The translations under genes were made by a program, and so were the position numbers. A stretch of 64,000 nucleotides of DNA, from the NCBI RefSeq assembly GCF_000009625.1, contig NC_002678.2, positions 4,372,001 to 4,436,000 of the forward strand, in the 5' to 3' direction. The DNA is from Mesorhizobium japonicum MAFF 303099. Lineage in GTDB: Bacteria; Pseudomonadota; Alphaproteobacteria; Rhizobiales; Rhizobiaceae. Shown here in pieces: positions 33,850-42,354 of this stretch (the stretch's first letter is position 1; the number at the start of each line of letters is the position of its first letter). The notes below the pieces were generated by a model. That model saw nothing but the letters and a program-made list of their open reading frames with translations, was not told the origin of the DNA and did no database searches.

Positions 33850-35718
33850 TCAGCCTTTGCCAATTTTTGCCGCCTTGCCCTTATCGAACCACCACAACGT
33901 CTCGACCGGAAAGCCGAAATCGGGCTTCTGCTCGACAAAGCCGAACATGTCCCAATAGGCGACGCGGTGATTCGCCAGATAGTATGTTGGAATCCAGTCT
34001 AGCCGCGCGCGCAAGACCCGGTCGAGCGCTCTGAGCGCGGTGACGAGGTCTGTTCGGCTGCGCGCCTTGCCGGCCGCCACGATCAGCGCGTCGATGGCCT
34101 TGCTTTCGGTACCCGGATAATTGCGCTGCCCCGGCGTGTTCGCCATGCGGGAATCGTAGAGCATCTCCAGGCTGTCGGCCGTGGGCGTTGCTCCGATCGA
34201 CCAATGCAGGAGGTTGAGGTCGAAATCGAAATCACTCTGCCGCTGCTCATATTGCGCCGAATCGACCTGCCGGATCGAAGCATCGATCCCGATCGCCTTC
34301 ATGTTTTCGGACCAGGGGGTGAAAATGCGAACGATGCCATCGTCCTCCGCCAGCATCTCCACCCGCAGCCGTTCGCCCTTGTCGTTGACGACGAAACTGC
34401 CCGTGCGTTTCCAGCCGGCTTCGGCAAGCAGTTTCGAAGCCGCGCTCAACAGCTTGCGGTCATGACCTGAACCGTCCGAGAGGGGCTGCGTTACTGCCTC
34501 GCCAAAGACCTCTGGCGGCAACTCGGCCCGTAGTGGCTCCAGCAGGGCCAATTCCCCTGGCGAGGGCAGGCCCTCGGCCTTGTAGTCCGACCGTTCGAAA
34601 TTCGATTGCGAGCGCTCGTAAGAGCCGTAAAACAGCGCGCGCTTCATCCATTCGAAATCGAAGCAGTTGGCGATCGCCCGTCGCACGCGCTCATCGCGGA
34701 ATTGCGGACGGCGCTGGTTCAGCGCGACGCCCTGCATGTCCGGCGTCTTCTCGCCGGGAAATTCCCGTTTGACGACCTTGCCATCGTTCAACGCCGGAAA
34801 ATCGTATCCCGTCGCCCATACACGCGAGGTGAATTCCTCGCGAAAATGCGTATCGCCTTTCTTGAACGCCTCGAATGCGGCCTGCCGGTCGAGATAAAAG
34901 TCGATGCGGATGCGGTCAAAATTGTACTGGCCGCGGTTGACCGCGAGATCGCGGCCCCAATAGTCCGGGACGCGTTCATATTCGACAGTCTGTCCGGCGA
35001 CCACGCGTCCAATCTTGTAGGGGCCTGAGCCAAGCGGCGGTGTCATGGTCGAGGCATCGAACTCATTGGCCGTATAAAAGGCCTTGGACACGATCGGCAT
35101 GCCCACGACCGCCAGGATGTTTTGCGCCGACTGTTCGCCATTGAAGGTCAGGTCAAGGGTGACGGCATCGATCGCGACCGCGTCGGTCATGTACCGCAAT
35201 GCCTTGGAAAGGTTCGGGTGACCCTTGTCCTTGTAGAGCTCCAACGCGAAGACAACGTCTTCAGCGCTCAGCGGCGAGCCATCGTGGAAGCGCGCCTGCG
35301 GACGAAGCACGAAGCGAAAGCCATTGCGGTCCGCCGACAAGGTGACGGACTCGGCGAGCAGGCCGTAGACCGTATCCGGCTCATCGAGCGCGCTTGTCAT
35401 CAGGGAATCGAAACAGAGTTCGGCGCGCGGCGGCGCCTCCCCCTTCAACACCAGGAAATTCAGCGTGTTGAAAGTCAGGAAGCTCTGGTTGAGGGTTGCG
35501 TTGGGCGGCGCGAAATTCATCTGGCCGCCCTTGGGCGCATCCGGATTGACATAGTCGAAATGCGCAAAATCCGGTCTGTATTTGAGGTCGCCGAAGGCCG
35601 ACAGGCCATGCAATTTCACGCCGGTCGCAATGTCGGCGAAGGCTCTGCCTGGCAGCAGGGCCGCGGCAGCGGCGGCCCCGCTCAATGCCAGGAAATCGCG
35701 ACGGGGCAGCATTGCCAT
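33850..35718 (-). CDS. Periplasmic peptide-binding protein, Tat-type signal (YejA paralog)
   Basis: 622 aa from the ATG at 35718, overlapping the stop of the preceding paralog (TGATG). The signal MLPRRDFLALSGAAAAAALL carries a twin-arginine and looks Tat-dependent, unlike its Sec-type neighbour. The mature part is SBP family 5: FDYVNPDAPKGGQMNF, ARFHDGSPLSAEDVVFAL, GSGPYKIGRVVAGQTVEYERVPDYWG, MQGVALNQRRPQFRDERVR, LHWSIGATPTADSLEMLYDS. It is a full-length paralog of the next gene upstream and would feed the same YejBEF channel, probably with a different peptide range. Confidence 0.92.
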   Translation of the reverse strand: MAMLPRRDFLALSGAAAAAALLPGRAFADIATGVKLHGLSAFGDLKYRPDFAHFDYVNPDAPKGGQMNFAPPNATLNQSFLTFNTLNFLVLKGEAPPRAELCFDSLMTSALDEPDTVYGLLAESVTLSADRNGFRFVLRPQARFHDGSPLSAEDVVFALELYKDKGHPNLSKALRYMTDAVAIDAVTLDLTFNGEQSAQNILAVVGMPIVSKAFYTANEFDASTMTPPLGSGPYKIGRVVAGQTVEYERVPDYWGRDLAVNRGQYNFDRIRIDFYLDRQAAFEAFKKGDTHFREEFTSRVWATGYDFPALNDGKVVKREFPGEKTPDMQGVALNQRRPQFRDERVRRAIANCFDFEWMKRALFYGSYERSQSNFERSDYKAEGLPSPGELALLEPLRAELPPEVFGEAVTQPLSDGSGHDRKLLSAASKLLAEAGWKRTGSFVVNDKGERLRVEMLAEDDGIVRIFTPWSENMKAIGIDASIRQVDSAQYEQRQSDFDFDLNLLHWSIGATPTADSLEMLYDSRMANTPGQRNYPGTESKAIDALIVAAGKARSRTDLVTALRALDRVLRARLDWIPTYYLANHRVAYWDMFGFVEQKPDFGFPVETLWWFDKGKAAKIGKG

Positions 35719-37595
35719 CAATTGCCGCCCTTGTACTTGGCGGCCAGCGCCTTTTCCTTGTCCGGGTCGATCCACCAGGAATCGATGTCGGCGCCGACAT
35801 AGGCGGGCTGCTTGTCTGGAAAGCCGAACTTGTCCCAATAGGCCAGCCAGACCGCGGACCGGTGATATTGCGGCACGACGTAGAAGTTCCACAGCAGGAT
35901 ACGGTCAAGCGCGTGGGTGGCGGCGACAAGGTCGTCGCGATCGGTGGCGAAGATGATGCGGTCGACCAGCGCGTCGACGATCGGGTCCTTGATGCCCATC
36001 AGATTGCGCGAACCGGGCGCGTCGGCGGCTTTTGAAGTCCAGAAGTCGCGTTGCTCGTTGCCTGGCGAATCCGACTGCTGGAGAATTCCCGTGACGACAT
36101 CGAAATCGAAATTGTTGACGCGGTTGATGTACTGCGTCTGGTCGATGATGCGCAACGTGGCGTCGACGCCGATCTTGCGCAGATTGGCGATGTAGGGGCT
36201 GGCGATCACCTGGTCGGTGTCATTCCAGCCGAGGATCTCGAACTTGAACGGAGCGCCTGTCTTGGCGTTGACCATCTTGCCGCCCTTGATCACCCAGCCT
36301 GCCTTGGCGAAGAGATCGACCGCCTGTTTCAGGTACTTCCGTTCTGCCTGCGGCGAATCGTAGACCGGCAGCTTGAACTCTTGCGTGAAGAGTTCGGGTG
36401 GCAGCTTGTCGCGATATTTCTCGAGGATCTCCAACTCCTTGCCCTTTGGCAGCCCGCTGGAGGCCAGCTCGGTACCCTGGAAATAGCTTGATGTGCGGGT
36501 GTTGAAGCCGAAGAACAGTGTGCGGTTCATGCTCTCGAAATCGAACGGGATGGTCAGTGCCTCGCGGACCAGCCGGTCCTGGAACAGCGGCCTTCGCTGG
36601 TTGAGGACAAAGCCCTGCATCGCCTGTGGCGACTGGGTCTGGAAGTCTTTCTTGATGACGTCACCGGCCTGGATGGCTGGGAAATTGTAGGCGGTCGCCC
36701 ATTTTCGGGAGCTGTACTCGCGGTTGATGTCTTCCAATCCGCCCTTGGTGAAGGCCAACCAGGCGGCATTGTCGTCGAGGATGTAGGTATATCGGCGTGT
36801 GTCGAAATTCTCGCGGCCGATCTTCACCGGCAGCTTGGCCGCCCAATAGTTCGGCACGCGCTGCCAGACGATTTCCGAGCCCGGCTTGAAGCTGGCGATC
36901 TTGTAGGCGGCTGAGCCCAGCGGAATTTCGAGCGTCGGCTTGGTGACGTCGCGCTTCTTGCCGCTGGCATCGGTGCCTTCCCACCAGTGTTTCGGCAGCA
37001 CGGCGAGGTCGCCGATGATCTTCGGCAGTTCCCGGTTGCCCTTCTGGTTGAAATGGAATTCGACCTCGCGGTCGGAGACCGCCACCGCGTCGGTGACGTT
37101 CTCGAAATAGCGGCTGTATTGCGGGCTGTTTGCCTTCAACACCTGGAACGACCAGATCACGTCGTCGACGGTGATCGGCTGGCCGTCATGCCATTTCGCG
37201 CGCGTGTCGAGCCGGTAGGTGGCCGAGGAATAGTCATCAGGATATTTGTAGGCGTCGGCGATCAGCGGGTGGCTGGTGCTGCCTTCATCCGTCGCCTGCT
37301 CCATCAGCGTGTCGTAGAGCAGGCCGCCGCCGAAGCCTACGAGGCCCGCCGCCGGCGATCCCTGCACGATGTACGGGTTGAAGCTGTCATAGGTGCCGAG
37401 CAGCACCGAATTCAACGTGCCGCCCTTGGGCGCGTTCGGGTTGACGTAGTCGTAATGCTGAAAATTGTCGCCGTACTTGGAATCGCCGATCAGCGATGAG
37501 GTGGTCCGCCACTCGTCGGCCAGGGGCATCTGCAGTCCCGCCGCCAGCAGGGCCGCCGCCAGCAGCGACTTGAGAAGCATTCGGCCAACCGTCAT
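35718..37595 (-). CDS. yejA: Periplasmic peptide-binding protein (YejA-like)
   Basis: 625 aa from the ATG at 37595 (GAGGAC eight nt upstream). Sec signal MTVGRMLLKSLLAAALLAAG, then family 5 SBP features: YDYVNPNAPKGGTLNSV, AKWHDGQPITVDDVIWSF, RVPNYWAAKLPV, AMQGFVLNQRRPLFQDRLVREAL, GILQQSDSPGNEQRDFWTS. YejA proteins bind oligopeptides and peptide antibiotics such as microcin C. It is the first gene of the five-gene minus-strand operon ending with yejF. Confidence 0.92.
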   Translation of the reverse strand: MTVGRMLLKSLLAAALLAAGLQMPLADEWRTTSSLIGDSKYGDNFQHYDYVNPNAPKGGTLNSVLLGTYDSFNPYIVQGSPAAGLVGFGGGLLYDTLMEQATDEGSTSHPLIADAYKYPDDYSSATYRLDTRAKWHDGQPITVDDVIWSFQVLKANSPQYSRYFENVTDAVAVSDREVEFHFNQKGNRELPKIIGDLAVLPKHWWEGTDASGKKRDVTKPTLEIPLGSAAYKIASFKPGSEIVWQRVPNYWAAKLPVKIGRENFDTRRYTYILDDNAAWLAFTKGGLEDINREYSSRKWATAYNFPAIQAGDVIKKDFQTQSPQAMQGFVLNQRRPLFQDRLVREALTIPFDFESMNRTLFFGFNTRTSSYFQGTELASSGLPKGKELEILEKYRDKLPPELFTQEFKLPVYDSPQAERKYLKQAVDLFAKAGWVIKGGKMVNAKTGAPFKFEILGWNDTDQVIASPYIANLRKIGVDATLRIIDQTQYINRVNNFDFDVVTGILQQSDSPGNEQRDFWTSKAADAPGSRNLMGIKDPIVDALVDRIIFATDRDDLVAATHALDRILLWNFYVVPQYHRSAVWLAYWDKFGFPDKQPAYVGADIDSWWIDPDKEKALAAKYKGGN

Positions 37596-37715
37596 GCACT
37601 GTCCTCTTCGTGCTGCCTTTCTCCGGACCATCCAGAAAGGGCAATCTAGATGATTTGGCGCTCCTGAAAACCGCCATGCGCGGCTTTGTCGCCGCATATG
37701 CGTTTTTCCTAACGA

Positions 37716-37740
37716 AAAAGCCGGGCAGAACCCGGCTTTT
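37716..37740 (-). terminator. Strong terminator hairpin after the cytochrome c gene
   Basis: AAAAGCCGGG, loop CAGAA, CCCGGCTTTT: a perfect ten-pair stem whose A/T ends give a T-run on either strand. It lies 26 bp after the stop of the leftward cytochrome gene and 120 bp before the yejA-like gene, insulating the two. Confidence 0.85.
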
Positions 37741-37766
37741 CTATGAACGCTTCTATGACAATTTGG

Positions 37767-38414
37767 TTATTTGGCCGGCGCGGCTGGTGCCGCGCCGTCA
37801 GCCGGCTTGGCCGGTGCGGCGCCAGCGGCAGGCTTGGCGGGCGCGCTGGCGTCGGCGGCGGCGCCTGGTGCCGGCAGCGGCTTGGGATTGTCCGACAGCG
37901 TGCGCAGATAGGCGATGACGTTGGCACGGTCCTCGTCCTTGGGCAGGCCGGCAAAGCCCATGGCCGTGCCCTTCACGAATTTCTTCGGCGAGGTGATGAA
38001 GTGGTTGATGTTGTCATAGGTCCACTTCTCGGTGCCGCCCTTGGAAAACTCCTTCATGCCGGCCGAATAGGCGAAGCCTTCATGTTCGGCGACAGGACGA
38101 TCGACGAGATCCCACAGATCGGGGCCGACCTTGTTGGGGCCACCCTTTTCGCCGGAATGGCAGGCCTGGCATTTCTTGAAGACGGCGGCACCCGCCTCGA
38201 CATTGGCGGTCTGCAGCAGATCGGCGATCGGCTTGGATTCGGCGGCCGGCGCGGCCGGGCCGCCTTCGGCCGGCTCCGCGGCCTCGATGGCGAAGCCGGG
38301 CTTTTCAGGAGCCGGCGAGGCAAACAGCGCGTCAGATACCAGGCCGACCGAGAAAACGACAAAAACGGTTCCGAGCAATCCGGCGAGCAGTTTGTTGACT
38401 TCGTTGGAATCCAT
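37767..38414 (-). CDS. cycM: Membrane-anchored cytochrome c (CycM/c552-like)
   Basis: 215 aa. An uncleaved N-terminal anchor ([23 protein letters not shown]) is followed by an Ala/Pro linker and a class I cytochrome c domain with heme motif CQACH (about residues 81-85), [21 protein letters not shown] and the axial methionine in [10 protein letters not shown]. The C-terminus is an Ala/Pro-rich tail of unclear use. Such CycM proteins carry electrons from the bc1 complex to the aa3 oxidase in rhizobia. Divergent from kdsB. The gene symbol is given by resemblance. Confidence 0.9.
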   Translation of the reverse strand: MDSNEVNKLLAGLLGTVFVVFSVGLVSDALFASPAPEKPGFAIEAAEPAEGGPAAPAAESKPIADLLQTANVEAGAAVFKKCQACHSGEKGGPNKVGPDLWDLVDRPVAEHEGFAYSAGMKEFSKGGTEKWTYDNINHFITSPKKFVKGTAMGFAGLPKDEDRANVIAYLRTLSDNPKPLPAPGAAADASAPAKPAAGAAPAKPADGAAPAAPAK

Positions 38415-38607
38415 ACGCCCCTTGCTCCCTTTTCCGGCGGACCGAACCGTCCACTCCGTCCGTCGGTATCGAGACCTGCCCTCCAGAGCCGGTCAAATCG
38501 GGCGGAAACTAGGTCTTTTGCTCCGGCGTTGCAACACCTATAAGGGCGCTGCCAGTGAGACCTTTTGCCACTTTTCCCCTCCTCTTTTCGAACGCCTTGC
38601 CACAGCG

Positions 38608-39336
38608 ATGTCCACCTTGATCTTGATACCGGCCCGCATGGCCTCCACCCGCCTGCCGGGCAAGCCGCTGGCCGACATATCCGGCGCGCCGATGATCGTC
38701 CATGTCGCCCGCCGCGCGGCCGAAGCCGGCCTCGGGCGGGTGGTGGTGGCGACCGACACGCAAAGCGTCGCCGAAGCGGTGCGCGCGCATGGTTTCGAGG
38801 CGGTGATGACGCGCATCGACCACGAATCCGGCTCCGACCGCATCCACGAGGCGCTGGCCGCGCTTGATCCCGGGCGCAAGGTCGAAACCATCGTCAATGT
38901 GCAGGGCGACCTGCCGACCATCGATCCCGGCATCATCGCCGCCTCGCTCAGGCCGTTCGAGGACGCGGCGGTGGATATCGCCACGCTCGGCGTCGAGATC
39001 GTCCGCGAAGAGGAAAAGACCAACCCGAACGTCGTCAAGATCGTCGGTTCGCCGCTGTCAGCCACGCGGCTGAGGGCGCTCTATTTCACCCGCGCCACAG
39101 CACCTTGGGGCGAGGGGCCGCTCTATCACCATGTCGGTCTCTACGCCTATCGCCGCTCGGCACTCGAACGCTTCGTCGCGCTGAAACCGTCGCCGCTCGA
39201 GCGCCGCGAGCGGCTGGAGCAGTTGCGGGCGCTGGAAGCCGGCATGCGCATCGATGCCGAGATCGTCCGGTCGCTGCCGCTTGGCGTCGACACGCCGCAA
39301 GACCTTGAGCGCGCCCGAACCATTCTTTCCAACTGA
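38608..39336 (+). CDS. kdsB: 3-deoxy-manno-octulosonate cytidylyltransferase
   Basis: 242 aa from the ATG at 38608; the longer frame upstream runs through the divergent cytochrome region. The N-terminus [18 protein letters not shown] is the CTP-binding signature. [29 protein letters not shown] and [12 protein letters not shown] follow, with [17 protein letters not shown] near the end. It activates Kdo as CMP-Kdo for lipopolysaccharide core synthesis in the cytoplasm. Followed 41 bp later by pheA. Confidence 0.96.
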   Translation: MSTLILIPARMASTRLPGKPLADISGAPMIVHVARRAAEAGLGRVVVATDTQSVAEAVRAHGFEAVMTRIDHESGSDRIHEALAALDPGRKVETIVNVQGDLPTIDPGIIAASLRPFEDAAVDIATLGVEIVREEEKTNPNVVKIVGSPLSATRLRALYFTRATAPWGEGPLYHHVGLYAYRRSALERFVALKPSPLERRERLEQLRALEAGMRIDAEIVRSLPLGVDTPQDLERARTILSN

Positions 39337-39377
39337 GAAATCCCTTCGACACCGTGACGTGAATCGAGACCTGGCCC

Positions 39378-40241
39378 ATGCCTGAAAAGACCAACAGAAT
39401 ATCCTTCCAGGGCGAGCCGGGCGCCAATTCCGACACCGCCTGCCGCAACGTCTATCCCTCGATGGAGCCGTTGCCGTGCCCGACCTTCGAGGATGCGTTC
39501 AACGCGGTCGAGACCGGCAAGGCCGACCTCGCCATGATCCCGATCGAGAACACCATCGCCGGACGCGTCGCCGACATCCACCACCTGCTGCCGGAATCGC
39601 GGATGCACATCGTCGGTGAATATTTCCTGCCCATCCATTTCCAGCTGATGGTGCTGCCCGGCGTCAAGCGCGACGAGATCAAGACCGTGCACAGCCATAT
39701 CCATGCGCTTGGCCAGTGCCGCAAATACATCCGCAAGAACGGCTGGAAGGCGGTCGTCGCCGGCGACACGGCGGGTGCGGCCAAGATGATCTCCGAGGTC
39801 AAGGACCGCACCATGGCCGCGCTGTCGCCGGCGCTGGCCGCGACGCTCTACGGGCTCGATATCATCGAGGAAAATGTCGAGGACACCGATTCCAACGTCA
39901 CCCGCTTCGTCGTCCTGACCAAGAGCAAGCAATGGGCCGAACGGCCGTCACCGGACGTCAAGATGATGACCACCTTCATCTTCCGCGTCCGCAACGTGCC
40001 GGCCGCGCTCTACAAGGCCATGGGCGGTTTCGCCACCAACGGCATCAACATGACCAAGCTGGAGAGCTACCAGCTCGGCGCGTTCACCGCGACGCTGTTC
40101 TACGCCGACATCGAGGGCCATCCCGACGATCCGCTGGTCAAGCTGGCGCTGGACGAGTTGCGCTTCTTCTCCCGCGAGGTGCGGATTCTCGGCGTCTATC
40201 CGGCCAGCGAGTCGCGCGAGCAGTGGAAGGTGGCTGACTAA
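39378..40241 (+). CDS. pheA: Prephenate dehydratase
   Basis: 287 aa, monofunctional (no chorismate mutase domain). Catalytic domain: ISFQGEPGANSDTA at the start, AMIPIENTIAGRV, VVAGDTAGAAKMI, and the conserved TDSNVTRFVVL with the catalytic Thr-Arg-Phe. A C-terminal ACT domain (from about 195, TTFIFRVRNVPAALYKAM) with NMTKLESYQLG binds phenylalanine for feedback inhibition. It converts prephenate to phenylpyruvate. Its stop overlaps the convergent next gene by 4 bp. Confidence 0.96.
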   Translation: MPEKTNRISFQGEPGANSDTACRNVYPSMEPLPCPTFEDAFNAVETGKADLAMIPIENTIAGRVADIHHLLPESRMHIVGEYFLPIHFQLMVLPGVKRDEIKTVHSHIHALGQCRKYIRKNGWKAVVAGDTAGAAKMISEVKDRTMAALSPALAATLYGLDIIEENVEDTDSNVTRFVVLTKSKQWAERPSPDVKMMTTFIFRVRNVPAALYKAMGGFATNGINMTKLESYQLGAFTATLFYADIEGHPDDPLVKLALDELRFFSREVRILGVYPASESREQWKVAD

Positions 40242-40543
40242 ACGACCGAGCCCAGCGGCACATAGTCGATCTCGAGAAACTTCTCGACCTCCGGCACCCA
40301 GCGGTCGCGCACGAAGGCGACATGGTCGGGGTGGTCGTTGTATCTGGTATAGGCGGCCTGGTCGGCGAACTCCATCGAGAAGCCGAAATGATAGTCGATC
40401 TTGGGGCTGATCTGCCGCAACTGTTCGAAATGCGTGACGCCCCGGATCGCTGAGAGGATTTTCTTGGCGTCTACGAGGAACCGCTTTTCCTCGAGCGAGT
40501 GCGATGCATGCTTCAGCGTGAAGACGACGGTGTGACGGATCAT
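40238..40543 (-). CDS. Dabb-family small protein
   Basis: 101 aa from the ATG at 40543 (AGGAGAGAC upstream). The Dabb (stress-responsive alpha-beta barrel) pattern is clear: IRHTVVFTLKHASHSLEEKRFL, DYHFGFSMEFADQAAYTRYNDHPDHVAFV. These proteins form dimeric ferredoxin-like barrels; enzymatic roles are known for a few only. It is tail to tail with pheA and follows nudC by 31 bp on the same strand. Confidence 0.88.
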   Translation of the reverse strand: MIRHTVVFTLKHASHSLEEKRFLVDAKKILSAIRGVTHFEQLRQISPKIDYHFGFSMEFADQAAYTRYNDHPDHVAFVRDRWVPEVEKFLEIDYVPLGSVV

Positions 40544-40574
40544 TTGTCTCTCCTGCAATGACTTTCAGTATTGG

Positions 40575-41519
40575 CTATTCGCTGTCGACCCAGGCGCGGA
40601 TAAGGTGGTGCGCGATCGCCCCTTTCGGCGGCGTGACAAGGTTGTCGGCATGCTCCCTGGCCAGCATGAGGCGCACCTCGTCGCGGCCGAACCAGCGGCA
40701 GTCCTCCAGCTCGTTGAGGTCGGCCTGGATGTCCTCATTGAGCGGCTCGCCGAAGCAGCCGATCATCAGAGAATAGGGAAACGGCCAGGGCTGGCTGGCG
40801 TGGTAGACGACGCGGCCGAGCCGGATGCCGGCCTCCTCCAGCGTTTCGCGGCGCACCGCGGCCTCGATCGTCTCGCCCGGTTCGATGAAGCCGGCCAGCG
40901 CCGAATACATGCCCGGCGCGAAATGCCGGCCGCGCCCGAGCAGGCATTTTTCCCGCGTCGCAGTCAGCATGATCGCCACCGGGTCGGTGCGCGGAAAATG
41001 CTCGGTACCGCAATTCGGGCAATGGCGCTTGTAGCCGCCAGCCCGCATTTCGGATTGCGTGCCGCACTTGCTGCAGAAACGATGGCTGGCGTGCCAGGCG
41101 AGCAAGGCTGCCCCTTGCGCCATCGCGCCGGCCGCCGCTTCGTCGATCAAGCCTTGCATATAGACAGAGCGGTAGTCGATCGCCTTGACGGTCTCGGGCA
41201 GCTGTTCGGCCTCGATTGCGACAGGCATCGCCAGCACCGGCCCCTGTTCGGAAAAGCCGAGCAGCACAGCCCCGGCGAAGGACGGCTTGAAAGGCTCGCT
41301 CCCGGCGGCGTCGAACCAGGGGTCGAGACTGCCGCTTGTTCCAAGCTTCAGGTGGAGCCGGCCGCCATTCATCAAAAGCAGCCGCGTTGTCGGATCGGCC
41401 AGCGCCTTGTCGACCGAATCGTCGGCTCGGTTCTCGGATTGCCGGTCGATCGTGTTGCCGGCAAAGCCGACGAACTGGCTCGGCTCGCGCAAAGGCGCGT
41501 CAAACAGGCGGAAGCTCAT
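40575..41519 (-). CDS. nudC: NADH pyrophosphatase/NAD-decapping Nudix hydrolase
   Basis: 314 aa. A zinc ribbon with CSKC and CPNC (about 148-169) precedes the Nudix domain. The Nudix box is GFIEPGETIEAAVRRETLEEAGI, and the NudC-specific SQPWPFPYSLM follows it, the motif that selects NAD(H). It hydrolyses NADH and NAD-capped RNA to NMN and AMP-type products. Likely cotranscribed with the HIT gene 71 bp upstream. Confidence 0.94.
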   Translation of the reverse strand: MSFRLFDAPLREPSQFVGFAGNTIDRQSENRADDSVDKALADPTTRLLLMNGGRLHLKLGTSGSLDPWFDAAGSEPFKPSFAGAVLLGFSEQGPVLAMPVAIEAEQLPETVKAIDYRSVYMQGLIDEAAAGAMAQGAALLAWHASHRFCSKCGTQSEMRAGGYKRHCPNCGTEHFPRTDPVAIMLTATREKCLLGRGRHFAPGMYSALAGFIEPGETIEAAVRRETLEEAGIRLGRVVYHASQPWPFPYSLMIGCFGEPLNEDIQADLNELEDCRWFGRDEVRLMLAREHADNLVTPPKGAIAHHLIRAWVDSE

Positions 41520-41590
41520 GCGGACTCTGATGCTTTGGGATGGACATGTCTGGGGATGGACGTGTTTTTAGGATGAACACTGGCGAAGGC

Positions 41591-42010
41591 TTATAGCGCC
41601 GCCCTTATCGTTTCGGCAAACCGGCGCAGGTCGGAACGTTGATACGGCTCGCGCAGGCCATACCCCCACACCGGGCCGGGCCAGCCGGGATCGCCTTCGG
41701 ACCGAGCGACGATATGGATATGCAGTTGGCGCACGATATTGCCGAGTGCGCCGGTGTTGATCTTGGTGCAGCCGCTGACTTTCTTCAGCGCCTGCGCCAC
41801 CATATTGGTTTCGAAGGTCAGCATCGCCTGGTCGAGCGGCGTCATGTCGTGGATTTCTTCCGCGCCCGGCCGCTGCGGCACCAACACCAGCCATGGCCAG
41901 CGGCGGTCGTTCATCACGCGCAATTCGCACAGCCCAAGCCACATCACCTGCTCGCTGTCCGCCTCCAGCCGGGCATCCAGCGTGAATCCGGCCTTCAGGC
42001 CCGGCAGCAT
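41591..42010 (-). CDS. HIT-family hydrolase
   Basis: 139 aa from the ATG at 42010 (AAGGGAA upstream). The histidine triad is QLHIHIVARSEGD (H-x-H-x-x, with the last His replaced in the strict triad), and WPWLVLVPQRPGAEEIHDM is the usual upstream strand. The DPGWPGPVWGYG segment is typical of the short rhizobial HIT group. HIT proteins act on nucleotide phosphoramidates or dinucleotides. Substrate unknown. Divergent from the SRP RNA and dnaX. Confidence 0.85.
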   Translation of the reverse strand: MLPGLKAGFTLDARLEADSEQVMWLGLCELRVMNDRRWPWLVLVPQRPGAEEIHDMTPLDQAMLTFETNMVAQALKKVSGCTKINTGALGNIVRQLHIHIVARSEGDPGWPGPVWGYGLREPYQRSDLRRFAETIRAAL

Positions 42011-42153
42011 CGGCGTTTCCCTTGCTTTTCTTGGTTTCCTCGAACCATGAACGCTAGAGCGGCCGCATCGGGCCTGCAAGCGAATCTCTCTTGTGATGGC
42101 GCCGATTTGCCTGCGCACTTGCATTTCGTCGCGCAATTGCCGATATGGACAGC

Positions 42154-42249
42154 GGGAGGTTGGTGGTGGACGATCCACTCGCCAACCGGGTCAGGTCCGG
42201 AAGGAAGCAGCCCTAACGAGCCCGGAACGGGTCATTGTTCCAGCCTCCC
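42154..42249 (+). ncRNA. ffs: Signal recognition particle RNA (4.5S type)
   Basis: About 96 nt closing with GGGAGG at 42154 and CCTCCC at 42244-42249. The apical region GGTCAGGTCCGGAAGGAAGC is the highly conserved Ffh-binding loop (GGAA tetraloop plus the internal loop). The position just upstream of dnaX is the usual place in Rhizobiales. It is the RNA part of SRP, which targets membrane proteins together with Ffh. Confidence 0.96.
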
Positions 42250-42354
42250 ACCTCATCGGCCCACCTCGCGACATTGACGACGCATTGCAGCGCGGGCGAG
42301 ACTATGCGCAGGAATGGCGCCCTGAGGCGCGGCCTTTTGGAGCTTAACGGGCGA

